From Marinobacter sp. (GTDB lineage: Bacteria; Pseudomonadota; Gammaproteobacteria; Pseudomonadales; Oleiphilaceae), in contig JAGYIS010000008.1 of the NCBI GenBank assembly GCA_018402255.1, forward strand, positions 496,001 to 560,000: 64,000 bases of DNA, read 5' to 3'. The stretch's first letter is position 1. The number at the start of each line of letters is the position of its first letter. This document shows positions 9,832 to 21,154 of this stretch, in pieces. The translations under genes and the position numbers were made by a program. The notes under the pieces were generated by a model. That model did not search any database and was not told the DNA's origin. It saw nothing but the letters and a program-made list of their open reading frames with translations.

Positions 9832-10414
9832 ATTGCCCTTCCACCCGGGAGTTGAGTTCCAGTATGCGTTGGTCGACCCATGCTTTCATGCCGGTGGCCC
9901 GGGTTACACCGAATGGTTCGGTTATGGTGACCGGCTGGTCGGTATGTACGATGCCTTGCTGGTTGTCCAGAGTCAGCGACTGGGTTGTCAGCGTTGCCTC
10001 TGAATCTGCCGTCTGCCTCAGCACCACGACGTTGCCGGTCAGTGTCACCCGATCTTCGTTTTGCTGGAGGCTACCTTCATCCGCTTCAATAATCCATGGG
10101 TCGACACCCTGCGCACTGTAAATTCTGGCCCGGGGGGCGTTCATGGTCGCGTGATCGCTGTCATCAAACTGTTCAATGCGGGGGCTGGCGAGGGTCATCT
10201 TGAGGTTGCCCTGCTCATCCCACGTTGTGTAGCGGCCCTCAACAACAAAACTGTCGGGTTCTGACGGGCCCCTCAGTTCTGTGGCATCGCCACCCAGCTC
10301 ATCGACTTCTTCACGCTGCCACATCAAAAACACGGTAGCCATGACCGTGGCTGCCAGCGCCAGTGTCCGCAGCCGAGGTTTTCGAAATAAAGCTGACAGC
10401 GTGTCGAGATTCAT
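9815..10414 (-). CDS. lptC: LPS export system protein LptC
   Basis: 199 residues from the ATG at 10414, whose ATGA overlaps the kdsC stop; the longer frame to 10468 only runs into kdsC. A single N-terminal membrane helix (about residues 16-33, 'LALAATVMATVFLMW') is followed by a periplasmic LptC/DUF1239 beta-jellyroll domain ('VVEGRYTTWDEQGNLKMTL'). It anchors in the inner membrane with LptBFG and hands LPS to LptA. Confidence 0.92.
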   Translation of the reverse strand: MNLDTLSALFRKPRLRTLALAATVMATVFLMWQREEVDELGGDATELRGPSEPDSFVVEGRYTTWDEQGNLKMTLASPRIEQFDDSDHATMNAPRARIYSAQGVDPWIIEADEGSLQQNEDRVTLTGNVVVLRQTADSEATLTTQSLTLDNQQGIVHTDQPVTITEPFGVTRATGMKAWVDQRILELNSRVEGQYETIR

Positions 10415-10980
10415 GATGCCCCGTTCAGATAAGGTTGCAGGGTGGCTTGCAAGCGACTTTGCGCCCAAAGAATCAGGTCACAGGCCTCCCGAACGGCACC
10501 ATAACCACCCTGGGCCGAGGTACAGTAATCTGCCGACTGACGCACCAGCCAGTAGCCGTTTGGCACGGTAATACCAAGGCCAGCATACTGCAGGGCGGGC
10601 AAGTCGGGCAGATCGTCGCCCATGTAAGCGATCTGTTCCGGGCTGATGTTCATGGTCGACACCAGCTCCTGCAGCGCCACTTTCTTGTCTTCACGGCCTT
10701 GCATCAGGTGCGGAATGCCAAGATCGTTCATGCGTTTTTCGGTCAGTGGCGAGCGCCGGCCGGTGATTACAGCAACTGTAACGCCGGCGCTCATCAACTG
10801 CTTCAGGCCCAGGCCGTCCAGAATATTGAAGGCTTTGAGTTCATCGCCAGTGGCGCTGAAGTAAAGCCGGCCATCGCTCATGATGCCGTCAACGTCCAGC
10901 GCAATCAGGCGTATGGCGGCGGCTTTCGCCTTGAGCTCGTCACTCCAGCTTTCATGCATCGGCGGGGTCAGGTCGGTCAT
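10411..10980 (-). CDS. kdsC: 3-deoxy-D-manno-octulosonate-8-phosphate phosphatase KdsC
   Basis: 189 residues of the HAD superfamily C0 subclass, without a cap domain. The nucleophile motif is 'LDVDGIMSDG' with Asp29 and Asp31, motif II is 'VITGRRS' and the C-terminal motif is 'YMGDDLPDLP'. It dephosphorylates Kdo-8-phosphate to free Kdo for the LPS inner core. The stop overlaps the lptC start by 4 bp (ATGA). It is preceded by kdsD, whose product makes the pathway's first intermediate. Confidence 0.93.
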   Translation of the reverse strand: MTDLTPPMHESWSDELKAKAAAIRLIALDVDGIMSDGRLYFSATGDELKAFNILDGLGLKQLMSAGVTVAVITGRRSPLTEKRMNDLGIPHLMQGREDKKVALQELVSTMNISPEQIAYMGDDLPDLPALQYAGLGITVPNGYWLVRQSADYCTSAQGGYGAVREACDLILWAQSRLQATLQPYLNGAS

Positions 10981-10991
10981 TGGGTGGCCTC

Positions 10992-11982
10992 TTAAATCAC
11001 GCCGGCGCGCAGCAGGTCATGCATGTTGATGGCGCCAACCAGATTGCCGTCGTCGTCGGTGACAGGCAGGGCGTTGATCTTCATCTCTTCCATGATGTTC
11101 AGGGCTTCGGCCGCCAGGTGGTCGGCCTGGATGGTCTTGCCGTTGCGGGTCATGACATCGCGGATCAACGTTTTATGGACGTCGGCCGACTTGTCGAGCG
11201 TCCGGCGCAGGTCACCGTCGGTGAAGATGCCGAGTCAGCTCGCCCGTGGCGCTGACAATGGTGGTCATGCCCAGGCCCTTGCGGGTAATTTCCAGCAAGG
11301 CGCCACTGAGCGTGGTGTCTTCCAGAACCCGGGGAATCTGATCACCCGAATGCATGATGTCAGAGACCCGCAGCAACAAACGTCGGCCCAGGCTGCCGCC
11401 GGGGTGTGAAAACGCAAAGTCCTCCGCGCTGAAGCCGCGCGCCTCCAGCAAGGCCACGGCCAGGGCGTCACCCATAACCAGGGTTGCCGTGGTGCTGGAG
11501 GTTGGCGCCAGCCCCAGCGGGCAGGCCTCGAGGGCAACGCTGACGTCCAGGTTGGCAACGGCTTCTTTGGCCAGAACCGAATTCGGGTTGCCGGTCATGC
11601 TGATCAGGGGGGCGCCCATGCGCTTGATCAGAGGCAGGATGGTGACTACTTCGCTGGTGCTGCCACTGTTGGAAATGGCGATCACCACATCCTGCGGCGT
11701 GATCATGCCCATGTCACCGTGGCTTGCCTCGCCAGGATGAACGAAAAACGAAGGCGTGCCCGTGCTGGCCAGAGTGGCGGCGATCTTGTTGCCGATGTGG
11801 CCGGACTTGCCCATGCCGGTTACAACCACCCGGCCTTTACAGGCCATGATGACTTCGCAGGCTTTGGTAAAGTGGCCGTTTATACGGTCTTCCAGAGTTT
11901 CGATTGCTTCGCGCTCGATACGAATGGCCCGCAATGCGGATGAGCGGTAGTCTGGCGAACCTGAAAAATTGGAATCTGTCAT
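10992..11982 (-). pseudogene. kdsD: Arabinose-5-phosphate isomerase KdsD, frameshifted in CBS domain 1
   Basis: The start is the ATG at 11982 ('MTDSNFSGSPDYRSSALR'). The SIS sugar-isomerase domain (about 40-180, 'VVTGMGKSGHIGNKIAATL', 'SNSGSTSEVV') is intact and CBS domain 1 follows. After 'SATGEL' the frame is lost by one extra base, about 11235 (a T on the plus strand). As read, the frame runs to a stop at 11212, giving about 256 residues. Removing that base restores '[18 protein letters not shown]', a complete second CBS domain and the stop at 10992, for 329 residues, the normal KdsD length. KdsD converts ribulose-5-P to arabinose-5-P, the first step to Kdo. The gene should be important unless a paralogue exists, so a sequencing indel is more likely than true loss. 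Confidence 0.9.
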
Positions 11983-12198
11983 CTCGGCTGATTGTCTGCT
12001 CGGTCGGTCTGGTTTGTCCGGCGCATTTGGGTGCCCGGGCGTATGTGCCCGAAGTATATCATTGTTACGCCGGGTGACTGCCAACGTTCAGGGAATCTGA
12101 TCATTGCCATCAAGACATTTTACGTAGCTTTAACGGGCGCACCATTGAGCTGTGGCGGCGCTTGTCATACTGTAGGCGCTCCCTGAAAAGGATGGATT

Positions 12199-13011
12199 AT
12201 GGTGTCATCTGCATACATAACATTGAAGGACGTTGTGTTTTCCCGCTCCGGTCGGCGCATTTTTGATGGTGTTACCCTGGATATTCCCAAGGGCAAAATC
12301 ACCGCCATCATGGGGCCCAGTGGCACCGGAAAAACCACGTTACTCCGTTTGATTGGTGGTCAACTCCGGCCTGATTCAGGGTTGGTGAGTGTCGCCGGGC
12401 ATGATGTGCCGAAGCTCAAGCGCCGGGACCTTTACCGGCTGCGGGAAAAGATGGGTATGTTGTTCCAGAGTGGGGCACTGTTTACCGATCTGAGTGTCTA
12501 CGAAAATGTGGCCTTTCCGCTGCGCGTACACACGGCGCTGCCAGAGGATATGATTCGCGATATCGTGCTAATGAAGCTGGAGGCCGTAGGCTTGCGAGGT
12601 GCGCGCCAGTTAATGCCGTCAGAATTGTCCGGGGGCATGACCCGACGGGTCGCGCTGGCCCGCAGTATCGCCCTGGACCCTGAGCTGATCATGTACGACG
12701 AGCCCTTTGCCGGGCAGGATCCGATCGCCATGGGCGTTTTGGTCAAGCTGATCCGGGATCTGAACAGCTCCATGGGACTGACCAGCGTGCTGGTGTCCCA
12801 CGATGTGCCGGAATCCCTGAGTATCTGCCATTTCGCCTGTATCATTGCCGATGGCAAAGTGATAGGTGAGGGCACTCCGGAAGAGTTACGCGCGCATCCG
12901 TCAGAGAGGGTGCAGCAATTTCTTAACGGTGAGCCGGACGGTCCGGTACCGTTTCATTACCCGTCTGGCGACACTGCCTCGGATTTCGGTTTTCCGGGAG
13001 GTGCCTCATGA
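12199..13011 (+). CDS. mlaF: Phospholipid ABC transporter ATP-binding protein MlaF
   Basis: 270 residues with Walker A 'GPSGTGKT' (39-46), signature '[17 protein letters not shown]' and Walker B '[12 protein letters not shown]'. It is the ATPase of the MlaFEDB inner-membrane complex that keeps phospholipids out of the outer leaflet of the outer membrane. AAGGA lies 7-11 nt before the ATG. The ATGA overlap with mlaE shows tight coupling. The gene is divergent from kdsD across about 215 bp. Confidence 0.94.
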   Translation: MVSSAYITLKDVVFSRSGRRIFDGVTLDIPKGKITAIMGPSGTGKTTLLRLIGGQLRPDSGLVSVAGHDVPKLKRRDLYRLREKMGMLFQSGALFTDLSVYENVAFPLRVHTALPEDMIRDIVLMKLEAVGLRGARQLMPSELSGGMTRRVALARSIALDPELIMYDEPFAGQDPIAMGVLVKLIRDLNSSMGLTSVLVSHDVPESLSICHFACIIADGKVIGEGTPEELRAHPSERVQQFLNGEPDGPVPFHYPSGDTASDFGFPGGAS

Positions 13012-13790
13012 TGGACCGGATCGCCGCGTTCGGGCGTGTTGGTATCGAAACGATTGCGTCTTTCGGGCGTGCCAGCCAGTTTCTGGCGGGTGTTGTGGGT
13101 GGTGTGCCCAAGCCGTCTGTGGGTTTTCCGCTGCTGATCCGGCAGTTGTATGCCGTTGGCGTGCTGTCGCTTGCGATTGTGGTGGTGTCCGGCCTGTTTA
13201 TCGGCATGGTGCTTGGTCTGCAGGGTTATACCATTCTCAGTGATTTCGGCTCTGAGGCGGCGATCGGGCAAATGATTGCATTGACGCTGGTACGTGAGCT
13301 GGCGCCGGTGGTGACCGCGCTGCTGTTTGCAGGTCGGGCTGGCTCTGCACTGACCGCAGAGATCGGGCTGATGAAGGCGACCGAGCAATTGTCCAGCATG
13401 GAAATGATGGGGGTAGATCCGCTGCGCCGAGTGATTGCGCCCCGGCTGTGGGCGGGTTTCCTGGCGATGCCGGTACTGGCGATGATTTTCTCGGTGGTCG
13501 GCGTGATCGGCGGCATGTTGGTGGGTGTCGAGTGGTTGGGTGTTTTCGAAGGCTCTTATTGGGGCAACATGCAGGCATCCGTGGATTTTGTGGATGATGT
13601 GGTCAACGGCATCATCAAGAGCGTGGTGTTTGGTTTTGTCTGTGCCTGGATTGCGGTGTATCAGGGCTATGACTGTGTGCCAACGTCAGCGGGCATCAGT
13701 TCGGCCACCACCAAAACCGTGGTGTATTCATCCCTTGCGGTACTCGGCCTCGATTTCGTGCTGACTGCTGTGATGTTTGGTAATTTTTAA
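13008..13790 (+). CDS. mlaE: Phospholipid ABC transporter permease MlaE
   Basis: 260 residues of the MlaE/YrbE permease family, with about five membrane segments and the conserved '[31 protein letters not shown]'-type region near residues 100-130 (motif shown in part by '[15 protein letters not shown]'). It pairs with MlaF, whose stop it overlaps by 4 bp. It is the inner-membrane core of the Mla phospholipid transporter. Confidence 0.94.
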   Translation: MMDRIAAFGRVGIETIASFGRASQFLAGVVGGVPKPSVGFPLLIRQLYAVGVLSLAIVVVSGLFIGMVLGLQGYTILSDFGSEAAIGQMIALTLVRELAPVVTALLFAGRAGSALTAEIGLMKATEQLSSMEMMGVDPLRRVIAPRLWAGFLAMPVLAMIFSVVGVIGGMLVGVEWLGVFEGSYWGNMQASVDFVDDVVNGIIKSVVFGFVCAWIAVYQGYDCVPTSAGISSATTKTVVYSSLAVLGLDFVLTAVMFGNF

Positions 13791-13812
13791 CCAGAACTTT
13801 CGGGAGCCTGTC

Positions 13813-14262
13813 ATGGGGCAAAGAACAACAGAAATTATCGTCGGTCTCTTTATGCTGGCCGGGCTTGCAGCGCTGCTGTTTCTCGCGCTGCAGGTCAGTG
13901 GCTTGTCGCCGCAGTCATCGGGTGATCGCTACACCCTCTACGCCAACTTTAATGATACCGGTGGTCTGGCCCCGCGCGGCAAGGTATCCATGGCGGGAGT
14001 CACCATCGGCACCATCGAGTCGATTACGTTGGACAAAGAGACGTTTCAGGCGCGGGTGGCCATGTCGATTCAACAGGATGTAGACAACATTCCGTCTGAC
14101 AGTGCCGCAGTAATACGTACATCCGGAATTCTGGGTGAGCAGTACATTGATATATCTATCGGTGGGGATCTGGAGTCGTTGAAAGCGGGTGACGCGTTTT
14201 ATTCAACCCAGTCCGCCATGAACCTGGAACGGATGATCAGTAATTTCGCATCCGGCCGGTAA
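13813..14262 (+). CDS. mlaD: Mla system substrate-binding protein MlaD (MCE domain)
   Basis: 149 residues from the ATG at 13813, chosen because GGGAG lies 8 nt upstream and the protein then begins 'MGQRTTEIIVGLFMLAG', a normal MlaD N-terminal anchor; an in-frame upstream start at 13777 would overlap mlaE. One membrane helix (about 8-27) precedes a single MCE domain ('DTGGLAPRGKVSMAGVTIGT'). It forms the hexameric periplasmic ring above MlaFE. Confidence 0.93.
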   Translation: MGQRTTEIIVGLFMLAGLAALLFLALQVSGLSPQSSGDRYTLYANFNDTGGLAPRGKVSMAGVTIGTIESITLDKETFQARVAMSIQQDVDNIPSDSAAVIRTSGILGEQYIDISIGGDLESLKAGDAFYSTQSAMNLERMISNFASGR

Positions 14263-14285
14263 GAGCCAACGCACAGGAGAATGCA

Positions 14286-14939
14286 ATGCTTGCTTTGACA
14301 CAACGGGTCTGTCTGGTTTTCGCTCTGTTAACGCTGGGACTGGGTCAGGCCTGGGCCAGTCCGGAAGACGAGCTGAAGCAATATGTAGACGACAATACCC
14401 AGAAGTTGGTGCAAAAACTGAACTCAGAGCGGGGCCTGTACAGCGAGGACCCAGAAGCTTTTTACGCCAGTATGGATGAAACACTTGATCAGTTTGTCGA
14501 TTTCCGCCGCATTGCTGCGCGGGTGATGGGGCGGTATGCCCGCCAGGCCTCGCCCGAGCAGCGTGACGAGTTTGTGGAAAAGTTCAAGCGCAGTCTGTTT
14601 GACAGCTACGCCCAGGCGCTGGTGTCGGCAGACAACTTCGAGATCACCGTGAAAGACGCCACCATCATGAGCGACAATGACGGCCGTGGCACCGTGCAAA
14701 TGGAAATGATCAGCGCGTCAGGTACTCGTTATCCGGTCACTTACTCCATGTACAAAAATGCAGACGGCCGCTGGATGATGGAGAACGTTATCGTTGAGGG
14801 CGTCAACATTGGTCTGGCGTTCCGCGATCGTTTTGCTCAGGAAATGGAAGAAAATCGCGGCCAGGTGCAGGCGGTGATTGATGGCTGGGGTGATGCCATC
14901 GAATCTCTGAAGCTGGACGAAGAACTCGACCGCTCATGA
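14286..14939 (+). CDS. mlaC: Phospholipid-binding periplasmic protein MlaC
   Basis: 217 residues with a signal peptide (cleavage near 'GQAWA-SPEDEL', about residue 23) and the Tol-Tol/MlaC fold ('DFRRIAARVMGRYARQASPEQRDEF' type region at about 70-95). MlaC ferries phospholipid between MlaA at the outer membrane and MlaD at the inner membrane. The stop overlaps the mlaB start (ATGA). Confidence 0.93.
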   Translation: MLALTQRVCLVFALLTLGLGQAWASPEDELKQYVDDNTQKLVQKLNSERGLYSEDPEAFYASMDETLDQFVDFRRIAARVMGRYARQASPEQRDEFVEKFKRSLFDSYAQALVSADNFEITVKDATIMSDNDGRGTVQMEMISASGTRYPVTYSMYKNADGRWMMENVIVEGVNIGLAFRDRFAQEMEENRGQVQAVIDGWGDAIESLKLDEELDRS

Positions 14940-15250
14940 GCAGCTCTCCAGCCGTTGAGCTTGACGGAGCTACATTGAGAGTGACCGGTGAGGTAGACGC
15001 AAACACGGTTGTGCAGCTGCGCAACCGTGGTGAGGAGCTTATAAATGCGTCAAGTGGCGCCCTGACGGTCGATCTTTCCGGACTTTTAACGGCTCACAGT
15101 GTGGTGTTGTCAATGCTGCTTTGCTGGCAGCGGCTGGCTTTGGCAAACCAGATCAAACTCTCCTTCGACGGGGCCAGTGACCGACTGCAGTCGCTGGCTG
15201 CCCTCAGCAATTTGCAAGACCAGATGCCCGGATTTGCGTCACACAGCTGA
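14936..15250 (+). CDS. mlaB: STAS domain protein MlaB
   Basis: 104 residues, a lone STAS domain ('LRVTGEVDANTVVQLRNRGEEL', then 'LTVDLSGLLTAHSVVLSMLLCWQR'). MlaB binds and stabilises MlaF on the cytoplasmic side. Its short length, position after mlaC and overlap with the mlaC stop make the call firm although STAS sequences diverge strongly. Confidence 0.9.
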   Translation: MSSSPAVELDGATLRVTGEVDANTVVQLRNRGEELINASSGALTVDLSGLLTAHSVVLSMLLCWQRLALANQIKLSFDGASDRLQSLAALSNLQDQMPGFASHS

Positions 15251-15310
15251 CCAGCGCCCGGTAATTGGTTACAATTCCGCCCTTGATTTCAAACCAGCCG
15301 AGGAATTCCT

Positions 15311-16841
<1,531 letters not shown>

Positions 16842-16871
16842 TCAAACATCAACGGGAACCCGGATAGACCC

Positions 16872-17519
16872 ATGACAGATTCCATCACCATCGCCTTGTC
16901 GAAGGGACGAATCCTCGAAGAAACCCTGCCGTTGCTGGCGGAAGCCGGCATTGAGCTGGTCGATGACGTAAAAAAGTCCCGCAAGCTGGTGTTCCCGACG
17001 ACGGATCCGAATGTGCGCATTCTGATTATCCGGGCAACGGATGTGCCGACCTATGTCCAGTACGGTGCAGCCGATCTGGGCGTTACCGGCAAGGATGTCT
17101 TGATGGAACACGGCGGCGATGGGCTTTATGAACCGCTGGATCTGAACATTTCGCGCTGCCGGCTGATGACCGCCGGCAAGAAGGGCGAGCCGGCGCCAGC
17201 CGGGCGAATCCGGGTGGCGACCAAGTTCGTAAATATTGCACGCCGGTATTATGCGGCGCAGGGGCGGCAGGCGGATATTATCAAGCTGTACGGGGCGATG
17301 GAGCTGGCGCCGATTCTGGATCTGGCGGATGAGATTGTGGATATTGTGGATACCGGCAATACCCTGAAGGCGAACGGTTTGGAGCCTCGGGAGCTTATTG
17401 ATCATATCAGCAGTCGGTTGGTGGTGAATCGGGCCTCGATGAAGATGAAGCATGGGCAGATCAATCCGATCATCGAGAAGATGGCGGTTGCTGTGGATAA
17501 ACGCCGGGGTACCGAGTAA
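16872..17519 (+). CDS. hisG: ATP phosphoribosyltransferase HisG (short form)
   Basis: 215 residues, the short HisG class that lacks the C-terminal regulatory domain and needs HisZ as partner; HisZ is not in this window. Visible motifs are '[15 protein letters not shown]' at the N terminus, '[13 protein letters not shown]' and the PRPP-binding '[16 protein letters not shown]' region. It performs the first step of histidine synthesis. A gap of 246 bp holding hairpin element A separates it from hisD. Confidence 0.95.
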   Translation: MTDSITIALSKGRILEETLPLLAEAGIELVDDVKKSRKLVFPTTDPNVRILIIRATDVPTYVQYGAADLGVTGKDVLMEHGGDGLYEPLDLNISRCRLMTAGKKGEPAPAGRIRVATKFVNIARRYYAAQGRQADIIKLYGAMELAPILDLADEIVDIVDTGNTLKANGLEPRELIDHISSRLVVNRASMKMKHGQINPIIEKMAVAVDKRRGTE

Positions 17520-17547
17520 GGCTTCCCTCTAGTTTTGGCGTGGGGCG

Positions 17548-17654
17548 GCCTACAGGGGTGGCCTTCCAAAACACGCTCCTTCGGCACGTCCATGTGACGC
17601 TTGAGCTCCGCCATCCATGGCTGCGCACAGTTTTGGAAGGCCACCCCTGTAGGC
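17548..17654 (+). repeat. Hairpin element A (cloverleaf family) in the hisG-hisD gap
   Basis: A perfect 25-bp inverted repeat (17548-17572 with 17630-17654) closes a 57-nt core. The arms end at the core side with CCAAAAC/GTTTTGG. The core holds two small hairpins with TCCA loops on this strand, CACG-TCCA-TGTG (17586-17597) and GCCA-TCCA-TGGC (17610-17621). Elements B and C share this core in the opposite orientation but have unrelated outer arms. Nothing else was seen in the hisG-hisD gap. Confidence 0.85.
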
Positions 17655-17765
17655 TTCCGCATACTCCAGAGTTTGGAAGCCCCACGATTTAATTAAGCAC
17701 TTCCCCGAATCGCTGGCGGGTAATCCAGCAGACGTAAGCTATCAATCCAAAACAGGATTTGAACC

Positions 17766-19085
17766 ATGACAGACAAGATCACCAGACTGAACTCTACCCA
17801 GAGCGACTTTGACGGTGCGCTTACCAAGCTGCTGGCTTGGGATGACAGTGTGGATCATCAGGTGAACGAGTCGGTGCGTCATATTCTGCATGAGGTGAAA
17901 ACCCGCGGCGATGCGGCGGTGCTGGAGTTTACGGCGAAGTTTGATCGGCTGACGGTTGGTTCGATGGCAGAGCTGGAGATCGGGCAGGATCGGTTGCAGG
18001 CGGCGTTGTTGAGCATTCCACAGGATCAGCGTGCGGCGCTTGAGACGGCGGCTGCGCGGGTTCGGGATTATCACGAACGGCAGAATCAGCAGTCCTGGCA
18101 GTATCAGGATGAGGACGGGACGATTCTGGGTCAGAAGGTGACGCCGCTGGACCGTGCCGGTTTGTATGTGCCCGGTGGTAAGGCGGCGTATCCGTCGTCG
18201 GTGTTGATGAATGCGATTCCTGCGAAGGTGGCTGGGGTCGGTGAGTTGATCATGGTGGTGCCGACGCCGGATGGTGTGGTGAACGATATGGTGCTGGCCG
18301 CAGCTGCTATTGCCGGTGTGGATCGGGTATTTGCTCTTGGGGGTGCTCAGGCGGTGGGCGCATTGGCCTACGGTACGGAGACGGTGCCGGCGGTGGATAA
18401 GATCGTTGGGCCGGGCAATATCTTTGTCGCGACGGCCAAGCGTGAGGTGTTCGGCGTGGTCGGCATTGACATGATTGCTGGGCCGTCGGAGATTCTGGTG
18501 ATCTGCGACGGCAAGACCGATCCGGACTGGATCGCGATGGATCTGTTCTCCCAGGCCGAGCACGATGAGCAGGCCCAGAGCATTCTGGTGAGTCCGGATG
18601 CGGATTTCCTGGATGCGGTGGAAGCGAGTATCAACAAACTGCTGCCCACCATGGAGCGGGAAGAGATCATTCGCACATCGATGACCGGCCGTGGTGCTTT
18701 GATCAAAGTGGCAGACCTGAAAGAAGCAGCCGAAGTCAGTAACCGGATTGCGCCGGAGCACCTGGAGCTGTCGGTGGAAGATCCGCAAGCCATGTTGGCC
18801 GACATTCGTCATGCCGGTGCTATTTTTATGGGCCGTTACACGGCAGAAGCCCTTGGCGATTATTGCGCGGGCCCGAACCACGTATTGCCAACCAGCGGTA
18901 CGGCACGTTTCAGCTCTCCGTTGGGTGTTTACGATTTCCAGAAGCGGTCGTCACTGATTGGCTTTACCCCTGACGGCGCCGATCGCATGGGTCGCGTTGC
19001 CTCCGTTCTGGCCCGTGGCGAGGGCCTGACTGCCCACGCGCGTTCTGCCGAATATCGTATTAAAGAGAATCGTGGCAATGAGTAA
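17766..19085 (+). CDS. hisD: Histidinol dehydrogenase HisD
   Basis: 439 residues of the zinc-dependent HisD family, with '[26 protein letters not shown]', '[19 protein letters not shown]' and '[12 protein letters not shown]' blocks and zinc-ligand region '[12 protein letters not shown]'. It catalyses the last two oxidations from histidinol to histidine. It overlaps hisC. Codon use in the middle (many GGT/GTG) looks simpler than in neighbours, but nothing else is odd. Confidence 0.96.
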   Translation: MTDKITRLNSTQSDFDGALTKLLAWDDSVDHQVNESVRHILHEVKTRGDAAVLEFTAKFDRLTVGSMAELEIGQDRLQAALLSIPQDQRAALETAAARVRDYHERQNQQSWQYQDEDGTILGQKVTPLDRAGLYVPGGKAAYPSSVLMNAIPAKVAGVGELIMVVPTPDGVVNDMVLAAAAIAGVDRVFALGGAQAVGALAYGTETVPAVDKIVGPGNIFVATAKREVFGVVGIDMIAGPSEILVICDGKTDPDWIAMDLFSQAEHDEQAQSILVSPDADFLDAVEASINKLLPTMEREEIIRTSMTGRGALIKVADLKEAAEVSNRIAPEHLELSVEDPQAMLADIRHAGAIFMGRYTAEALGDYCAGPNHVLPTSGTARFSSPLGVYDFQKRSSLIGFTPDGADRMGRVASVLARGEGLTAHARSAEYRIKENRGNE

Positions 19086-20130
19086 GTTCTGGAGTTCACT
19101 GGTCAGCGAGTTGCAGCCGTATGTTCCCGGCGAGCAGCCCAAAATGGCCAACCTGGTAAAGCTCAACACCAACGAAAACCCTTTCGGTCCATCTCCGAAG
19201 GTGATCGAGGCAATCAAGTCTGAGCTGAACGACAACCTGCGCTTGTATCCAGACCCGGGAGGCCTGGCACTCAAACAGGCCATCGCCCGCTATTACGGCG
19301 TAACTGCGAAGCAGGTCTTTGTAGGTAACGGCTCTGATGAAGTGTTGGCGCACGTCTTTCAGGGTCTGCTCAAACACGACAAGCCGATTCTGTTCCCTGA
19401 CATCACCTACAGCTTCTACCCGGTGTATTGCGGCCTGTACCAGATCCAAAGCAACGTCATCCCATTGACCGAAAGCTTTGAAATCAACCCGGACGACTAC
19501 AAACAACCCAATGGCGGCATCATCTTCCCGAACCCGAACGCCCCGACAGGCCGTTATCTCGGGCTCGAGCATGTTGAAGACATCCTGAAAGCGAACCCCG
19601 ACAGCGTCGTGGTCGTCGATGAGGCCTATGTCGACTTCGGTGGCGAGACGGCGATTGCACTGGTTGATAGGTACCCGAACCTCCTGGTCAGCCAGACCTT
19701 ATCGAAGGCCCGCTCGCTGGCGGGCTTGAGGGCGGGTTTCGCCGTCGGTAACGAAGAACTGATCGAGGCCCTTAACCGGGTCAAAGACAGCTTCAATTCC
19801 TATCCGCTCGACAGACTAGCACTGGTCGGTTCCATTGCCGCGTTTGAAGATGAGGAATGGTTTGAGACATCCCGCCAGGGTGTCATCAGCGAGCGGGACA
19901 GAGTGACTGCTGAGCTGGAGCGCCTGGGTTTCGATGTGCTGCCATCCAAAGCAAACTTCGTCTTCGCCCGGCATCCAGAGCACGCTGGCGCAGACATCGC
20001 AGCCAAGCTTAGAGAGCAGGGCGTTATCGTTCGGCACTTCAATAAGCCGAGAATCAGTGAGTTTCTCCGAATTACCATCGGAACCGCTGGACAGAATGAC
20101 GCGCTGCTGAAAAGCCTTGTCAATTTATAA
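19078..20130 (+). CDS. hisC: Histidinol-phosphate aminotransferase HisC
   Basis: 350 residues from the ATG at 19078, which overlaps the hisD stop (ATGAGTAA); an in-frame GTG at 19072 is less likely. It is a PLP fold-type I aminotransferase: '[15 protein letters not shown]' N-terminal motif, 'GNGSDEVL', 'PNPNAPTG' and the PLP lysine in '[15 protein letters not shown]' (about residue 208). It converts imidazole-acetol phosphate to histidinol phosphate. Confidence 0.95.
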   Translation: MSKFWSSLVSELQPYVPGEQPKMANLVKLNTNENPFGPSPKVIEAIKSELNDNLRLYPDPGGLALKQAIARYYGVTAKQVFVGNGSDEVLAHVFQGLLKHDKPILFPDITYSFYPVYCGLYQIQSNVIPLTESFEINPDDYKQPNGGIIFPNPNAPTGRYLGLEHVEDILKANPDSVVVVDEAYVDFGGETAIALVDRYPNLLVSQTLSKARSLAGLRAGFAVGNEELIEALNRVKDSFNSYPLDRLALVGSIAAFEDEEWFETSRQGVISERDRVTAELERLGFDVLPSKANFVFARHPEHAGADIAAKLREQGVIVRHFNKPRISEFLRITIGTAGQNDALLKSLVNL

Positions 20131-20180
20131 GTTCCACCATAAAAGCCAGACAAGGCTCCGGCTGCCACCAAACGTTTGAA

Positions 20181-20290
20181 GCAAGGGGCGGGGAAGGTCT
20201 CCCGAAAATATCGAAGGCCATGGATGGCCTGAGAAAAGCGCACATGGATGTGCTTGTAGCGGTTTTCGGGAGACCTTCCCCGCCTCTTGC
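20181..20290 (+). repeat. Hairpin element B (cloverleaf family) between hisC and the Nif3-like gene
   Basis: A 28-bp inverted repeat (20181-20208 with 20263-20290) has one non-Watson-Crick pair, which is G-U in plus-strand RNA. The core holds AGGCCA-TGGA-TGGCCT (20215-20230) and CACA-TGGA-TGTG (20241-20252). The arm sequence shares nothing with elements A or C except the inner CCGAAAA/TTTTCGG, yet the two core hairpins and TGGA loops are kept. Confidence 0.85.
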
Positions 20291-20351
20291 CAGCACAAGA
20301 GTCAAAGCCGGATCCCGCCAGGTACAGAGTAAGAACCCGCGAGGAGTGATA

Positions 20352-21095
20352 ATGGCAAACCGCAACGACATCCTGAACAAAATCAACGATTGGCTTCAGC
20401 CGGAAAACTTCCAGGACTATTGCCCGAATGGACTGCAAGTCGAGGGTAACGACGAAGTCAGCACCATCATCACCGGCGTCACCGCCTCCCAGGCCCTGAT
20501 TGACGCAGCCATTCAACAAAACGCCGACATGATCCTCGTCCACCATGGCTACTTCTGGAAAGGCGAAGACCAAACCATCCGCGGCATGAAGAAAAACCGC
20601 ATCAAACAACTGCTCGATAACAACATCAACCTCGTCGCCTACCACCTCCCGCTGGACGACCACCCCGACTATGGCAACAATCGCCAACTGGCCGACGTTC
20701 TGGATATCCAGAACCCCCGCCCACTCGGCGGACTGGTCTGGCAAGGCGAGTTAGCCAGGCCCATGACGCCAGAAGACCTCAGCGACCACATTACCCGGGC
20801 ACTGAACCGCAAACCGATGCACGTAGGCGAAGGCGTTAGCCAGATCAAAACCATCGCCTGGTGCACCGGCGCCGCCCAAGGCTTCATCAATGCAGCGTTA
20901 GAGGCTCGCGTGGACGCCTATATCAGCGGTGAAATCTCAGAGCCCACCACCCACACTGCCAGAGAGTGCGGCATCCACTATTTTGCGGCCGGGCATCATG
21001 CCACCGAGAGGTACGGTGTTCAGGCATTGGGTAAGGCGCTTGCGGAAGAATTCGGGGTGCGTCACGAGTACATCGAGTGCGATAACCCGGTGTAA
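20352..21095 (+). CDS. Nif3-like dinuclear metal centre protein (YbgI/YqfO family)
   Basis: 247 residues from the ATG at 20352, chosen for the GAGGAG ribosome site at 20341; the upstream open frame runs through hairpin B and is not family-like. Metal-ligand motifs of the Nif3 family are visible: 'ILVHHGYFW' (about residue 64), 'VAYHLPLDDHPDYGNN' (about 96) and 'AGHHATERYGVQAL' near the C terminus. The family forms hexamers with a two-metal site; its role is unsettled, although it is often labelled GTP cyclohydrolase 1 type 2. Confidence 0.9.
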   Translation: MANRNDILNKINDWLQPENFQDYCPNGLQVEGNDEVSTIITGVTASQALIDAAIQQNADMILVHHGYFWKGEDQTIRGMKKNRIKQLLDNNINLVAYHLPLDDHPDYGNNRQLADVLDIQNPRPLGGLVWQGELARPMTPEDLSDHITRALNRKPMHVGEGVSQIKTIAWCTGAAQGFINAALEARVDAYISGEISEPTTHTARECGIHYFAAGHHATERYGVQALGKALAEEFGVRHEYIECDNPV

Positions 21096-21154
21096 TAGAA
21101 CGTAGATAGCATTGCGCTCGGGGTTGTTGAGCGGCGGGCTATGAAGTGAGGGGG

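Noticed and set aside
17742-18881. Long minus-strand open frame opposite hisD (379 codons)
   Set aside because: hisD explains the region; the antisense translation is rich in His and Arg, typical of a reversed coding frame.
20220-20351. N-terminal extension of the Nif3-like protein through hairpin B
   Set aside because: The extension is translated repeat sequence; the ATG at 20352 has a strong GAGGAG site and the family begins there.
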